Assembly (NCBI GenBank): GCA_017962275.1 | Contig: JAGCVQ010000048.1 | Location: 1-38,906, forward strand | Length of the DNA: 38,906 bases | Reading direction: 5' to 3' | Source: Bacteroidales bacterium | GTDB taxonomy: Bacteria > Bacteroidota > Bacteroidia > Bacteroidales > WCHB1-69 | Shown: positions 1-6,954 of the stretch, piece after piece | Numbering within the stretch: position 1 is the first letter of the stretch | Layout: the number at the start of each line of letters is the position of its first letter | Translations under genes and position numbers: made by a program | Notes under the pieces: model-generated | Database searches by the model: none | Told to the model about the DNA's origin: nothing | Seen by the model: only the letters and a program-made list of their open reading frames with translations

Positions 1-4
1 AGTG

Positions 5-12
5 TATTTTTG
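5..12 (+). promoter_or_regulatory. Promoter -7 box of tRNA-Asp
   Basis: TATTTTTG matches the Bacteroidota sigma-70-type -7 box TAnnTTTG and ends 20 bases before tRNA-Asp. The context AGTGTATTTTTGC is identical upstream of the two other tRNA genes in this window. Confidence 0.75.
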
Positions 13-31
13 CGCCGTCAAAACGACAAAC

Positions 32-106
32 GGATCGGTAGTTCAGTTTGGTTAGAATACATGCCTGTCACGCATGGGGTCGCGAGTTCGAGTCTCGTCC
101 GGTCCG
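32..106 (+). tRNA. tRNA-Asp (GTC anticodon)
   Basis: A full cloverleaf can be drawn. The 7-bp acceptor stem pairs GGATCGG with CCGGTCC at 99-105 (one G-U pair), with discriminator G106. The anticodon stem is CATGC/GCATG around loop CTGTCAC, giving anticodon GTC at 67-69. The T arm is GCGAG/CTCGT around TTCGAGT. The CCA tail is not encoded. The 3' half (88-107) is repeated exactly at 2134-2153, which marks this gene as a probable integration site. Confidence 0.97.
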
Positions 107-107
107 C
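88..107 (+). repeat. Direct repeat, tRNA-Asp 3' end (possible att copy 1)
   Basis: These 20 bases, covering the T-loop to the acceptor end, are identical to 2134-2153. Identity stops one base upstream (T87 versus A2133). Tyrosine-recombinase elements that insert into tRNA genes leave such a pair, one inside the intact tRNA and one as an orphan fragment. Confidence 0.85.
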
Positions 108-114
108 AAACAAG

Positions 115-141
115 AGGAGAAACGGAAGTTTCTCCTTTTTT
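115..141 (+). terminator. Terminator after tRNA-Asp
   Basis: Stem GGAGAAAC (116-123), loop GGAA and arm GTTTCTCC (128-135) run into six T. The bases after it (TTTTTTCGTTATATC) are the same as those after the hairpin at 2161-2184, although the stems differ. Confidence 0.85.
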
Positions 142-153
142 CGTTATATCACC

Positions 154-182
154 TGTAGGGCTGCCGCATTGCGACGGCCATA
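154..182 (+). repeat. Degenerate copy of GTAGGGCTGCCGCA repeat
   Basis: TGTAGGGCTGCCGCA (154-168) is identical to 14881-14895, where the second half completes an imperfect palindrome. Here the right half (TGCGACGGCCATAC) is degenerate. Confidence 0.6.
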
Positions 183-209
183 CAAACACGATGCGGATTG
201 AAAAAAATG

Positions 210-217
210 TATTTTTG
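210..217 (+). promoter_or_regulatory. Promoter -7 box of toxin-antitoxin operon
   Basis: TATTTTTG fits TAnnTTTG. It lies 75 bases before the antitoxin start and is the only such box between the tRNA and the operon. Confidence 0.6.
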
Positions 218-291
218 CATCATCTAATATGGTAGCTATACATAATCCCCTGCCATGTTCAAAAATGTATAACAATTAAAAACAAAAAAAG

Positions 292-483
292 ATGGAAGAC
301 ATTGTATTATCCATTCCCTCAACAGATTACAGTTTTTTCGAGGCATTGGCCGCACGGATGGGTTGGTTAGTTCGCACACGTCGCTCTTCTGTGGAACGTT
401 TTATTGAATCGTGTCCGAAAAACCCAGAAATGACCGATGAGGAAATTGCAGATGAAGTGAACGCAGTACGTTACGGGAAATGA
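292..483 (+). CDS. Putative antitoxin of PIN toxin-antitoxin pair
   Basis: This is a 63-residue protein whose stop overlaps the start of the PIN-domain gene by four bases (ATGA), the usual translational coupling of antitoxin and toxin. The sequence has a middle segment with the look of the short helical antitoxins paired with COG1569 toxins (WLVRTRRSSVERFIESC) and an acidic C-terminal stretch (EMTDEEIADEVNAVRYG). I do not recognise the exact family. The role is inferred from size, overlap and order. It would bind its own promoter (box at 210-217) and block the PIN active site. It lies inside the possible island bounded by tRNA-Asp repeats. Confidence 0.7.
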   Translation: MEDIVLSIPSTDYSFFEALAARMGWLVRTRRSSVERFIESCPKNPEMTDEEIADEVNAVRYGK

Positions 484-905
484 AAATTCTATTCGATACC
501 AACCTTTGGATTTCCTTCATGATTGGCAAGCGCCTTTCATCCATCAAACATGTGCTTTGCCGACATGATGTGGAGGTGTATGTTTGTGAACAGCTGCTAG
601 ATGAAATCCGCATGGTTATTTCACGTCCTAAATTTGACACAATCATCCCTAAGAAAACTCGAAATCATTTTTTCGAGATGGTTTACGATGTCTGTTTTTT
701 CACTGACATAACTGTTGATGCTATTTCGCCAATCCGTGACATCAAGGATCTCTATCTGTTGTCCATGGCCGAAAGCGTTCCTGTAGATTACATTGTCAGT
801 GGCGACAACGATCTCATTGACCTTAATGAACATAAAGGTATCCCGATTTTGACATATAATCAACTGATAGCAATATTGCAACAAAACACTCAAGAAACGA
901 TTTAG
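480..905 (+). CDS. PIN-domain toxin (COG1569-like), putative endoribonuclease
   Basis: This 141-residue protein has PIN fold landmarks. The N-terminal strand ends in the first catalytic acid (MKILFDTN, D6). A second acid lies in the helix LLDEIRMVI (E42), another in IRDIKDLYLLSMAE (D90), and the last cluster is SGDNDLIDL (D109/D111). These residues chelate Mg2+ in PIN nucleases, which usually cleave tRNA or mRNA. The length and the final ILTYNQLIAIL segment match the PIN family of putative toxin-antitoxin components. It is co-transcribed with, and overlaps, the 63-residue antitoxin. The low G+C suggests transfer. The RNA target cannot be told from sequence. Confidence 0.88.
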   Translation: MKILFDTNLWISFMIGKRLSSIKHVLCRHDVEVYVCEQLLDEIRMVISRPKFDTIIPKKTRNHFFEMVYDVCFFTDITVDAISPIRDIKDLYLLSMAESVPVDYIVSGDNDLIDLNEHKGIPILTYNQLIAILQQNTQETI

Positions 906-907
906 AA

Positions 908-1352
908 CCCAAGATTTCTAAAATAATTCTTGCACTGAGACAAAATGTTTGTGTTTAAGTCCTCTTCCAGCCACTTCATAACTACCATTTATTCAATGGA
1001 GTATGAACCGACAGTAACCAAGCAGTCATCAAGTGGTAACCAAGTAAGTAACCAAGTAAGTAACCAAGTAAGTAACCAAGTAAGTAACCAAGTAAGTAAC
1101 CAAGTAAGTAACCAAGTAAATACGCTTCAATTAACAACATCCCAGAAAGATATTATCAGTTTCTGTTCTGTTCCACGAACAGCACAGGAGATTATGAATA
1201 AAATTGGTTTAACAAACCAGTCAATAAATCGTAGAAGACACATACTATCTCTTGTGGAAATTGGCGTACTGGCAATGACGCAGCCCGATTCGCCCAACAG
1301 TCCAACGCAGCGGTATGTGCTCACAGAAGAGGGGAGGAAATTGCTTGAATGA
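908..1352 (+). pseudogene. 3' remnant of COG2865-like ATP-binding regulator (frameshifted)
   Basis: The open frame from 945 (135 residues) ends in a winged-helix-like domain (PRTAQEIMNKIGLTNQSINR) with a terminal EEGRKLL, as in the C-terminus of AlbA/divergent-AAA regulators (COG2865). An in-frame stop at 936-938 blocks upstream extension. In another frame, 908-955 encodes PKISKIILALRQN, which resembles the conserved stretch (IPKIIRAL-like) that precedes FVFKSSSSHFITTIY in such proteins. Joining the two frames rebuilds a plausible continuous C-terminus, so I read this as a truncated, frameshifted remnant. The N-terminal nucleotide-binding part is absent. A short expressed DNA-binding protein starting at 945 remains possible. 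Confidence 0.55.
1038..1121 (+). repeat. Seven 12-bp tandem repeats encoding NQVS
   Basis: Seven copies of AACCAAGTAAGT (the last ending AAAT) run in phase with the frame and give (NQVS)6-NQVN between two parts of the regulator remnant. The near-identity of copies indicates recent slippage expansion. Confidence 0.95.
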
Positions 1353-1384
1353 TTCTGAAAATGGTATCTTGCCATTGGTAAGAT

Positions 1385-1422
1385 AACGCAAGAAGCCTGG
1401 GGAAACCCAGGCTTCTTGCGTT
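1385..1422. terminator. Perfect 17-bp hairpin between convergent genes
   Basis: Arm 1385-1401 and arm 1406-1422 are perfectly complementary around a GAAA tetraloop. It lies between the convergent regulator remnant and the lipoprotein gene and probably ends transcription of both. A strong U-tract is missing on either strand, so the mechanism is uncertain. Confidence 0.6.
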
Positions 1423-1442
1423 GGTTAGTTGGCGATTCGTTT

Positions 1443-1856
1443 TTAGAACGTATAGCTGTCCATCACATCTCCATAGTAATCTCCACCATGATAGCGGCAG
1501 AGATTAACCTTGACACCTGTGCCGGAAACATTAGCGGCACCTTCTGGACTGTTCTCGAGTGCTTTGTAAGCCTTTTTGAAAGATTTCTTGGCTCGGTTGA
1601 GCGCAGCAGATTCCCCACCGTTAAAATATAACATTTGGCCGTATTCTGTGTAGCGGTCAGCATCGTTTTTCATGACATTTAACATGGAAGGTTCGATGAT
1701 ACTAAAGAAAAGGTCCTGCGCTACATTGCCGTCTGTACTGGAATCCAGTCGGATATAGTACATCCATTCACCCTCTTCTTGCTGCTTGCAGGAGGAGAAA
1801 AGGCCGGAAAAGGCAACCATGCAGCTGATTACGACAATAGAAAATACTCTCTTCAT
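1443..1856 (-). CDS. Small lipoprotein, function unknown
   Basis: I chose the start at 1856 (MKRVFSIVV), which gives 137 residues. The longer frame back to 1943 would run through the promoter box at 1892-1899. The N-terminus is a lipoprotein signal: positive MKR, a hydrophobic stretch, and a cysteine in GLFSSCKQQ. The mature part is polar, with a central helix-like stretch (NRAKKSFKKAYKALENS) and a C-terminus rich in Gly and Tyr (YHGGDYYGDVMDSYTF). I recognise no family. It lies inside the tRNA-Asp-repeat interval and is convergent with the regulator remnant. Confidence 0.7.
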   Translation of the reverse strand: MKRVFSIVVISCMVAFSGLFSSCKQQEEGEWMYYIRLDSSTDGNVAQDLFFSIIEPSMLNVMKNDADRYTEYGQMLYFNGGESAALNRAKKSFKKAYKALENSPEGAANVSGTGVKVNLCRYHGGDYYGDVMDSYTF

Positions 1857-1891
1857 TTTGGTGTTTTTTAATGAAAATAATAAAGACGCGG

Positions 1892-1899
1892 CAAATATA
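1892..1899 (-). promoter_or_regulatory. Promoter -7 box of lipoprotein gene
   Basis: On the minus strand this reads TATATTTG, a TAnnTTTG match 36 bases before the chosen start. It decides against the upstream start codon. Confidence 0.6.
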
Positions 1900-2133
1900 C
1901 AAAAAGTCGTCACAAAACGCAACGGCTTTGAAAAACTAATCAAATCAGCCCAAAACTCCTCCGTGCATTTTTCCCCCTAAAAAAATGCACCGAAACAATA
2001 AGAAGGCATCATCCTGCTAACCCATACACCGTGTGTTCATTTAACTAATTGTGCGTATTTTGCTGGCATTCATTGATTTGCAAGGTAATTAAATGAATAC
2101 AAACAGCTGCACAATATGGGTGATAACGGATAA

Positions 2134-2153
2134 TCGAGTCTCGTCCGGTCCGC
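2134..2153 (+). repeat. Orphan tRNA-Asp 3' fragment (possible att copy 2)
   Basis: This is an exact 20-base match to 88-107 of tRNA-Asp. No 5' half of a tRNA precedes it (the upstream bases are GGATAA), so it is not a tRNA gene. With the intact gene it brackets a segment of about 2.05 kb. Confidence 0.85.
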
Positions 2154-2160
2154 CAACGAA

Positions 2161-2187
2161 AAAGAGCATCAATTGATGCTCTTTTTT
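2161..2187. terminator. Terminator next to orphan tRNA fragment
   Basis: AAAGAGCATCAA/TTGATGCTCTTT is a perfect 12-bp self-complementary stem followed by T residues. Spacing from the tRNA end and the flanking TTTTTTCGTTATATC are the same as in the terminator of tRNA-Asp. It can also serve the glycosyltransferase gene ending at 2201 on the minus strand. Confidence 0.75.
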
Positions 2188-2200
2188 CGTTATATCCCCG

Positions 2201-3748
2201 TCAATACACCAACCGTATATTATCCACCCACACCACGTTGCCCGTGCATCCCGTATAAGGCTCTTGGCAACCGGAAGATATTTGCAGATTGCTCGTCCCC
2301 CACGGCGAACCGTTCTTCCCGTACGGGTACGGTTTGTTTTGACGGATGGTGTCAGTCTTGGCGATGACATACAAGGCGCGGGTCTTGCCACCCAACAAGG
2401 CAGACTCCTTGATGTATCGCACCGTCCAGGAATCCATCTTGCCGTAGGGAAGATACTCAACCTTTTCCTGTGCAAGCAACGAAAGACATACAAACGTTAG
2501 CATTGACCAAAGGGCTGCCACTCTGCGCAATAGGTTTCGACGGGGTTTTACAGCAGGTGTGGGAAGCTGAGAATCGACATTCCGTTGTTCTTGCATCTCT
2601 GCGTCCAACATCTGTTCAAACTTCGCCACGGACGAGGCAAGGCTGTATTGGCGACCGAATTGACGGTATTGCTCTTCCATACGGGCTTTCTCTTCGGGAT
2701 GGTCAAGCCAGTAATCAATGGCACGCGCCAAGTCTTTCGGGTCACCAGGCATAAACAGACTGCGACCGTCCAAAGCAAACTGAGGCGTGGCACTCACGTG
2801 GCTGTTGGCGATAATGGGAACGAGACCTGTGGCAAACGCCTCGATGCAACTGATTGCTTCGCTCTCCATATCCGATGCGTGGACGTATAAATCCGTCTCC
2901 AACAGATGCTCAATCAACTCGTTTCGTCCTACGTACACAAACTGCGGCTGATGTTTGAGGTCTTTTCCAAGTTCTACATAATTATCGTACTCGGGTCCTC
3001 GTCCTGCGAACACCAGTTGAATACGATCGGCATATTTGCTGTATTTAACAGCGTTGATAATCACATCCTGACGTTTCTCCTGACTCAAACGTCCAATCAT
3101 CATAATCTTTATTAGGGAGTCCTTACCCTTCGTCTGCACCCATTCACCCTTTGCTTTTCTTTCCCCCGCATCCATAAACGCCTCTTGAATACCGTTGGAG
3201 ATGGGATAAATCTTGGCCGTATAGCCGCGCTCTGCAATCATATCGCCCATAAATCTTGAAGGAACGTGTACATGACGCACACGGTTGTAAATGTTCTTGC
3301 GGAAAGAGCGGTAGAACAGTTCGTTAAACCACTTCACTTTTCCCATGCTGACCGATGAAGTCATATTTTCCGGCTGTATATGGAAGGCTGCCGTGACAGG
3401 TTTCCCTATCCGATTGCAGTATTTGACAGCCTCCATTGAAATACCGAAAGGCACGAAGATGTGCACAATGTCTGCCCAGTCACACGCAGCATGCACGATG
3501 GCGGTATCGTTGTACGCGAAACTGAAATCGTGTTTGTTCATCAGCGGTTGGAAAACGGGCATGTGGAATTTCGCCGTACGGAAATCACCGTCTGTCAGAT
3601 TTTCGGCCGAAGAGTTGGTCGGGCTGTCCCAACACAATGCTTTCACTTCGTGGCCACGGCGACGAAGTTCCCCCGCAAAACGCTGGGCGGAAATAGACGT
3701 ACCATTGTTGGTCGTGTAAAAACTGTCGATGACGAATAAGATTTTCAT
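2201..3748 (-). CDS. GT4-type glycosyltransferase fused to collapsed PCMD tail
   Basis: Residues 1-385 form a GT-B glycosyltransferase of family GT4. The N-terminal Rossmann domain starts MKILFVIDSF. The C-terminal domain starts near SLIKIMMIGRLSQEKRQD (211-228). E295 and E303 form the EX7E motif in ASDMESEAISCIEAFATG. Such enzymes transfer a nucleotide-sugar moiety in surface glycan synthesis; the sugar is unknown. After a linker comes a signal-peptide-like hydrophobic segment (408-426) and then 89 residues matching both ends of a PCMD protein: YLPYGKMDSW near its start and GNVVWVDNIRLVY at its end. The PCMD middle is missing, with the joint near residue 488. I chose MKILF as start; the frame is open upstream to 3832 but that part is not family-like. 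Confidence 0.85.
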   Translation of the reverse strand: MKILFVIDSFYTTNNGTSISAQRFAGELRRRGHEVKALCWDSPTNSSAENLTDGDFRTAKFHMPVFQPLMNKHDFSFAYNDTAIVHAACDWADIVHIFVPFGISMEAVKYCNRIGKPVTAAFHIQPENMTSSVSMGKVKWFNELFYRSFRKNIYNRVRHVHVPSRFMGDMIAERGYTAKIYPISNGIQEAFMDAGERKAKGEWVQTKGKDSLIKIMMIGRLSQEKRQDVIINAVKYSKYADRIQLVFAGRGPEYDNYVELGKDLKHQPQFVYVGRNELIEHLLETDLYVHASDMESEAISCIEAFATGLVPIIANSHVSATPQFALDGRSLFMPGDPKDLARAIDYWLDHPEEKARMEEQYRQFGRQYSLASSVAKFEQMLDAEMQEQRNVDSQLPTPAVKPRRNLLRRVAALWSMLTFVCLSLLAQEKVEYLPYGKMDSWTVRYIKESALLGGKTRALYVIAKTDTIRQNKPYPYGKNGSPWGTSNLQISSGCQEPYTGCTGNVVWVDNIRLVY

Positions 3749-3903
3749 AATTGTTCTATTTTGAAGATTATTTAATAAACAAAAGACCTTGTGATTTATA
3801 ATTGCTCCAAAATAACGATGTTGGTTAAACAAATAATATTCCTGAATAATAGGAAAATTGTTCTAATTCTACTAAAATCAATTAGTGCATATTGAAATTG
3901 TTG

Positions 3904-3911
3904 TATTTTTG
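3904..3911 (+). promoter_or_regulatory. Promoter -7 box of AraC regulator
   Basis: TATTTTTG (TAnnTTTG) ends 48 bases before the start at 3959. The leader carries a short 7-bp repeat stretch (3932-3951, GAAACTT GAACCTT GAACTA). The divergent space 3749-3900 toward the glycosyltransferase is A+T-rich and shows no other clear site. Confidence 0.65.
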
Positions 3912-3958
3912 CACCCAAATTGTTTTAATCTGAAACTTGAACCTTGAACTAATTGAGT

Positions 3959-4843
3959 ATGGAAATACAAAACAAACTTGAAACTGTTGATTTCTCACAA
4001 TTCAAATGGCGGGCTTTTATCCCAGGGGATACTATAGTGGAGGATTTTAGTGTTATGAAATTTTCCGGACGGATAGAGGATATTGTTCCCGAACACTATT
4101 TCCCTGCCACCTATACTTTACAGGTGATAACTGCCGGTACTTGTAAGGTGAATATCAATAACAAGGTCAATGAATTATCAGCCAACAGCGGTTATTTCAC
4201 TTCACCGGACTTTTTGCTGAAGCGTCCGGAACCATCCGCCACTACTGTGGAAATGTATATCCTATCGTTTTCACCCAAAATGGCTAAAGAATTGACTTCT
4301 CCATTCTCGCTGTCGCAACTCGCACACGTGTATATGCATCCCACTTGGCAAATGAGTGAGAGAAAAACACGAGAGATGGCACATTATATGGAATTGATAC
4401 GAGAAATGATGGAGGATAAAAATCGCAAAGCGGCATTATATCTCCTCAACTCGTTGATATTCTGTCTTTCTGATTGTTATGAAGATGAACCTACGCAGGC
4501 GCAAATTCCCCGTAGTGAAGAGATAACAGGTCAATTCCTTGTACTGGTCGATGGCAATTGTCACCAACACCACTCCCTTGACTGGTACGCCTCCAAGATG
4601 TGTCTCACCACGCGCTACGTGGCGAATACGGTCAAGCAGACGCTGGGTTTCACAGCCAGCTCTTGTATCGAACGGGCACTCGTGCAACGAGCCAAAGTGA
4701 TGCTGTCCGCTTCAGCAACACCCATTCAACAAATCGCAGACCGCCTCGGCTTCCAGAACCAGAGCCATTTCGGCACCTTCTTCAAGCGTCACGAGGGTTG
4801 CTCTCCCAAAGATTTCCGCATGCGTAACCATAGGTTAATGTAA
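3959..4843 (+). CDS. AraC/XylS family transcriptional regulator
   Basis: The protein has 294 residues, a normal size for the family. The N-terminal half (about 1-180) resembles a cupin-type sensor domain. The C-terminal ~100 residues hold the two helix-turn-helix motifs: the first around LDWYASKMCLTTRYVANTVK, the second around IQQIADRLGFQNQSHFGTFF followed by KRHEGCSPKDFR, the family signature. I chose ATG 3959; TTG 3953 is two codons upstream. It is divergent from the glycosyltransferase, so it may regulate that gene, but this is inference. The ligand is unknown. Confidence 0.93.
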   Translation: MEIQNKLETVDFSQFKWRAFIPGDTIVEDFSVMKFSGRIEDIVPEHYFPATYTLQVITAGTCKVNINNKVNELSANSGYFTSPDFLLKRPEPSATTVEMYILSFSPKMAKELTSPFSLSQLAHVYMHPTWQMSERKTREMAHYMELIREMMEDKNRKAALYLLNSLIFCLSDCYEDEPTQAQIPRSEEITGQFLVLVDGNCHQHHSLDWYASKMCLTTRYVANTVKQTLGFTASSCIERALVQRAKVMLSASATPIQQIADRLGFQNQSHFGTFFKRHEGCSPKDFRMRNHRLM

Positions 4844-4878
4844 TAATGTTTTTTAAGAAATTAGAACATGGGCTTCTC

Positions 4879-4970
4879 GTGCCGAAGGCACGATATCCTA
4901 ATAACCCCACATCAGCGAAACGAAGTGGAGCGCAGTGTGGGGTTATTAAAATTGCGTGTTTCCAACACGC
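4879..4970. repeat. Composite palindromic repeat (CCCCACA family), copy 1
   Basis: Three hairpins sit in tandem: GTGCC-GAA-GGCAC (4880-4892), TAATAACCCCACA/TGTGGGGTTATTA (4899-4911 with 4936-4948) and GCGTGTT/AACACGC (4954-4970). The central arms match the copies near 15.8, 21.1 and 38.4 kb. The rest of the gap up to 5140 is A+T-rich and shows nothing else I can name. Confidence 0.75.
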
Positions 4971-5140
4971 TCCGCAGCGCACAATCTCAAATCAAAAAGT
5001 CAAAAAAATTGAACATATATATTTGTAAATCAATATATTACAAGACAATTTCAAATCAACGAAGAAATAAAAAAGAACAAAATAATCAAGACAAGCTGCA
5101 ACTTCTTGCGTTGTTTGCGTCCTATATATGGATAATGTTG

Positions 5141-5148
5141 TAATTTTG
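5141..5148 (+). promoter_or_regulatory. Promoter -7 box of DUF6794-like gene
   Basis: TAATTTTG fits TAnnTTTG; a TTTG at 5114-5117 could be the -33 element. The predicted leader to 5262 is long (about 110 bases). Confidence 0.55.
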
Positions 5149-5261
5149 CAACGTTGTTTGCCTGTCTTGATGTTTGACGGACTTCGCATCAAGGTCGGCG
5201 GCAACTCGAAGAAGTGAATAATAGAAGTCCTCTGTTCTTTTGCCGTTATAATTCTTTGCAG

Positions 5262-6701
5262 ATGACCCCTATTCCGAAATCTCACAAGCATCTTCTCACT
5301 GTCAACTTTTGGGCGGTGCTGCTTTTCGTGATGATCATTCCAATGTTTGGCTCGGCACAAAATGCTGACCAACAAGCGGATTCGTCAGTAACCGTGTATA
5401 TTCCGGTGGATTTGCCCGATTGTATGCGGCAACTGGATTCCATTTTGACACCGGAAAACAAGGAGTTGATACGGTCGTTGGAAGAGAAAGATTTCTTGTC
5501 GCGGACACATTTCGCATTGGGCATGTGGATACGCAACAACTGGGGGCTTTGGGCAGATTCCCGTCTGGCGACCTATTTCGATGAACAGGGAATCCACCAT
5601 CCGGATGATATGTCGGGCGTGATTTTGCGCTGCTATTATCATTATGTCAGAGGGGAAAAGGTGAACTATCAGCAAATGCTGCGAAAAGAACGGCAAAAGG
5701 AGGAACGATGGGTTAAAAAACAGGAGAAAAGTCGGCAAGAAGAAAAAGAAAGGTGGGAGTATGAGTGGCGTTATTCGTGCGATAGTGGAGTGGACACTTG
5801 GTCGGAAAAAGAAAACGAGGCGTTTCTCCATCTTCCGTTTGTTGCCGACAGTGTGACAGGTATTCAGGTCTATTTGCGCAACCGTGGCGATTCGATTGCG
5901 GAAGATTTGCGCTTGATGGAGCAGAGTCTGAACCGTGAACCGCGCCGGACACCCTTGAAGGATGAACTTGTCAGGTCCAATGTTTACATTTACTACTGGC
6001 GGAATCCCAATGGACGGGTCAAAAAACTGACAATCAATGATGTTGATAAGGAGAAAGTGGAAATAAGCCTTAATCCCGACAACACCATTGCTCGTTTTCA
6101 GCATCATCTAATCCGTCAAAATGGTCACAAAGTTTACGTTGACGAGCATTACGAATACGCCCAAGGCCACGTTTCACGGGAGGTTGTTTATTGCAACGAC
6201 ACGCTTCAGAGTGTCACGCTTTATCGTTTTTCAGACCCCTGTCATTGTCAGGAACTCCATTTTGAAGGTCGAGTTTGGAATTCGCTTGCGGCAGGATGTG
6301 ATACTGTTGCCTTGGCCACATCCAGTTATCGCGTGGTCCTTTCCCCCGAAGGACAACGTTTAGCCATTTTTCGGGCAGGATGCAGAATATTTCAATATGA
6401 TAGTCTTGGTCGTGAGGTATTGTGGATTGATTCCGACGACGGTTATACCGTAAGTCACTGCCAAGTCAACGTTTATGATGACGAGCGCAACGTTTATTAC
6501 GAATATCAGGGTTTTGGTTTTCTGAATGCTACGGTGCTCAACGCCCAAGGTGACGAACTTGGCAGCTGCTGCTCAAAGCGGTTGGACACGTTTGACTATG
6601 ACAAAACGCTGTTCAGCTACCGCTACGACCGACACGGCAACTGGACGCACCGTTACGAGAAAGGGAAACTGTGCAGCCGCTGCAAGATACGGTATTACTG
6701 A
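5262..6701 (+). CDS. Secreted DUF6794-like protein with YD-repeat-like C-terminus
   Basis: I chose ATG 5262 (479 residues), because it puts a signal peptide at the N-terminus (hydrophobic 11-29, cleavage near GSAQ). Residues 47-130 carry a block I associate with DUF6794: PVDLPDCMRQLDSIL, FALGMWIRNNWGLWADSRL and GIHHPDDMSGVIL. Residues 138-170 are a charged, coiled-coil-like helix rich in Lys, Glu and Arg. The last third has YD-repeat-like lines (YDSLGREVLW, YDRHGNWTHRYEKGKL). No T9SS sorting domain is visible. Function is unknown; it is predicted to act in the periplasm or at the envelope. A start at 5214 is also open. Confidence 0.8.
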   Translation: MTPIPKSHKHLLTVNFWAVLLFVMIIPMFGSAQNADQQADSSVTVYIPVDLPDCMRQLDSILTPENKELIRSLEEKDFLSRTHFALGMWIRNNWGLWADSRLATYFDEQGIHHPDDMSGVILRCYYHYVRGEKVNYQQMLRKERQKEERWVKKQEKSRQEEKERWEYEWRYSCDSGVDTWSEKENEAFLHLPFVADSVTGIQVYLRNRGDSIAEDLRLMEQSLNREPRRTPLKDELVRSNVYIYYWRNPNGRVKKLTINDVDKEKVEISLNPDNTIARFQHHLIRQNGHKVYVDEHYEYAQGHVSREVVYCNDTLQSVTLYRFSDPCHCQELHFEGRVWNSLAAGCDTVALATSSYRVVLSPEGQRLAIFRAGCRIFQYDSLGREVLWIDSDDGYTVSHCQVNVYDDERNVYYEYQGFGFLNATVLNAQGDELGSCCSKRLDTFDYDKTLFSYRYDRHGNWTHRYEKGKLCSRCKIRYY

Positions 6702-6787
6702 TTCTCATACGTTTCCCCGCACACCTATGGCGTGCGAACCACCCCGCACCCACAAAGGCAAGGTGTTCTTTCGCCTTTCGCATGGAG

Positions 6788-6911
6788 ATGCCATACTGTT
6801 GCCATACTGATGCCATAGTGATGCCATACTCTTAAGTATGGCAAGAGTATGGCATCAGTATGGGTACACTATGGCATCACTATGGGTACTACGAGGCAAT
6901 AGTATGCCATC
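6788..6911. repeat. Inverted array of 11-bp units, copy 1
   Basis: Four units of form CCATACTGNTG begin at 6791, 6802, 6813 and 6824. After the centre CTTA (6831-6834) the complementary form AGTATGGCANN runs at 6835, 6846, 6857, 6868, 6879, 6890 and 6901. The spacing is exactly 11 bp throughout. About 45 bp on each side of the centre can pair. A homologous array with the same upstream flank lies at 38190-38321. Confidence 0.9.
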
Positions 6912-6930
6912 AGCTATCTATCATGCTGTC

Positions 6931-6954
6931 TAACTGCTAACGACTAACTGCTAA
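6931..6954. repeat. 7-bp tandem array (TAACTGC family)
   Basis: TAACTGC TAACGAC TAACTGC TAA; the same unit, reverse complemented, as in the arrays at 17353-17385 and 20996-21029. It abuts the end of the FISUMP gene. Confidence 0.7.

Noticed and set aside
1038-1121. Regular 12-bp repeats as a CRISPR array
   Set aside because: There are no spacers; the units are contiguous and in frame with a protein.
2134-2153. A second tRNA gene
   Set aside because: Only the 3' 20 bases are present; no D arm or anticodon arm precedes it.
3749-3832. N-terminal extension of the glycosyltransferase
   Set aside because: The GT-B family starts at MKILFVID; the added 28 residues have no similarity to it.
6788-6911. 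11-bp array as a CRISPR or as an origin with DnaA boxes
   Set aside because: Units are contiguous without spacers, and none matches TTATCCACA.
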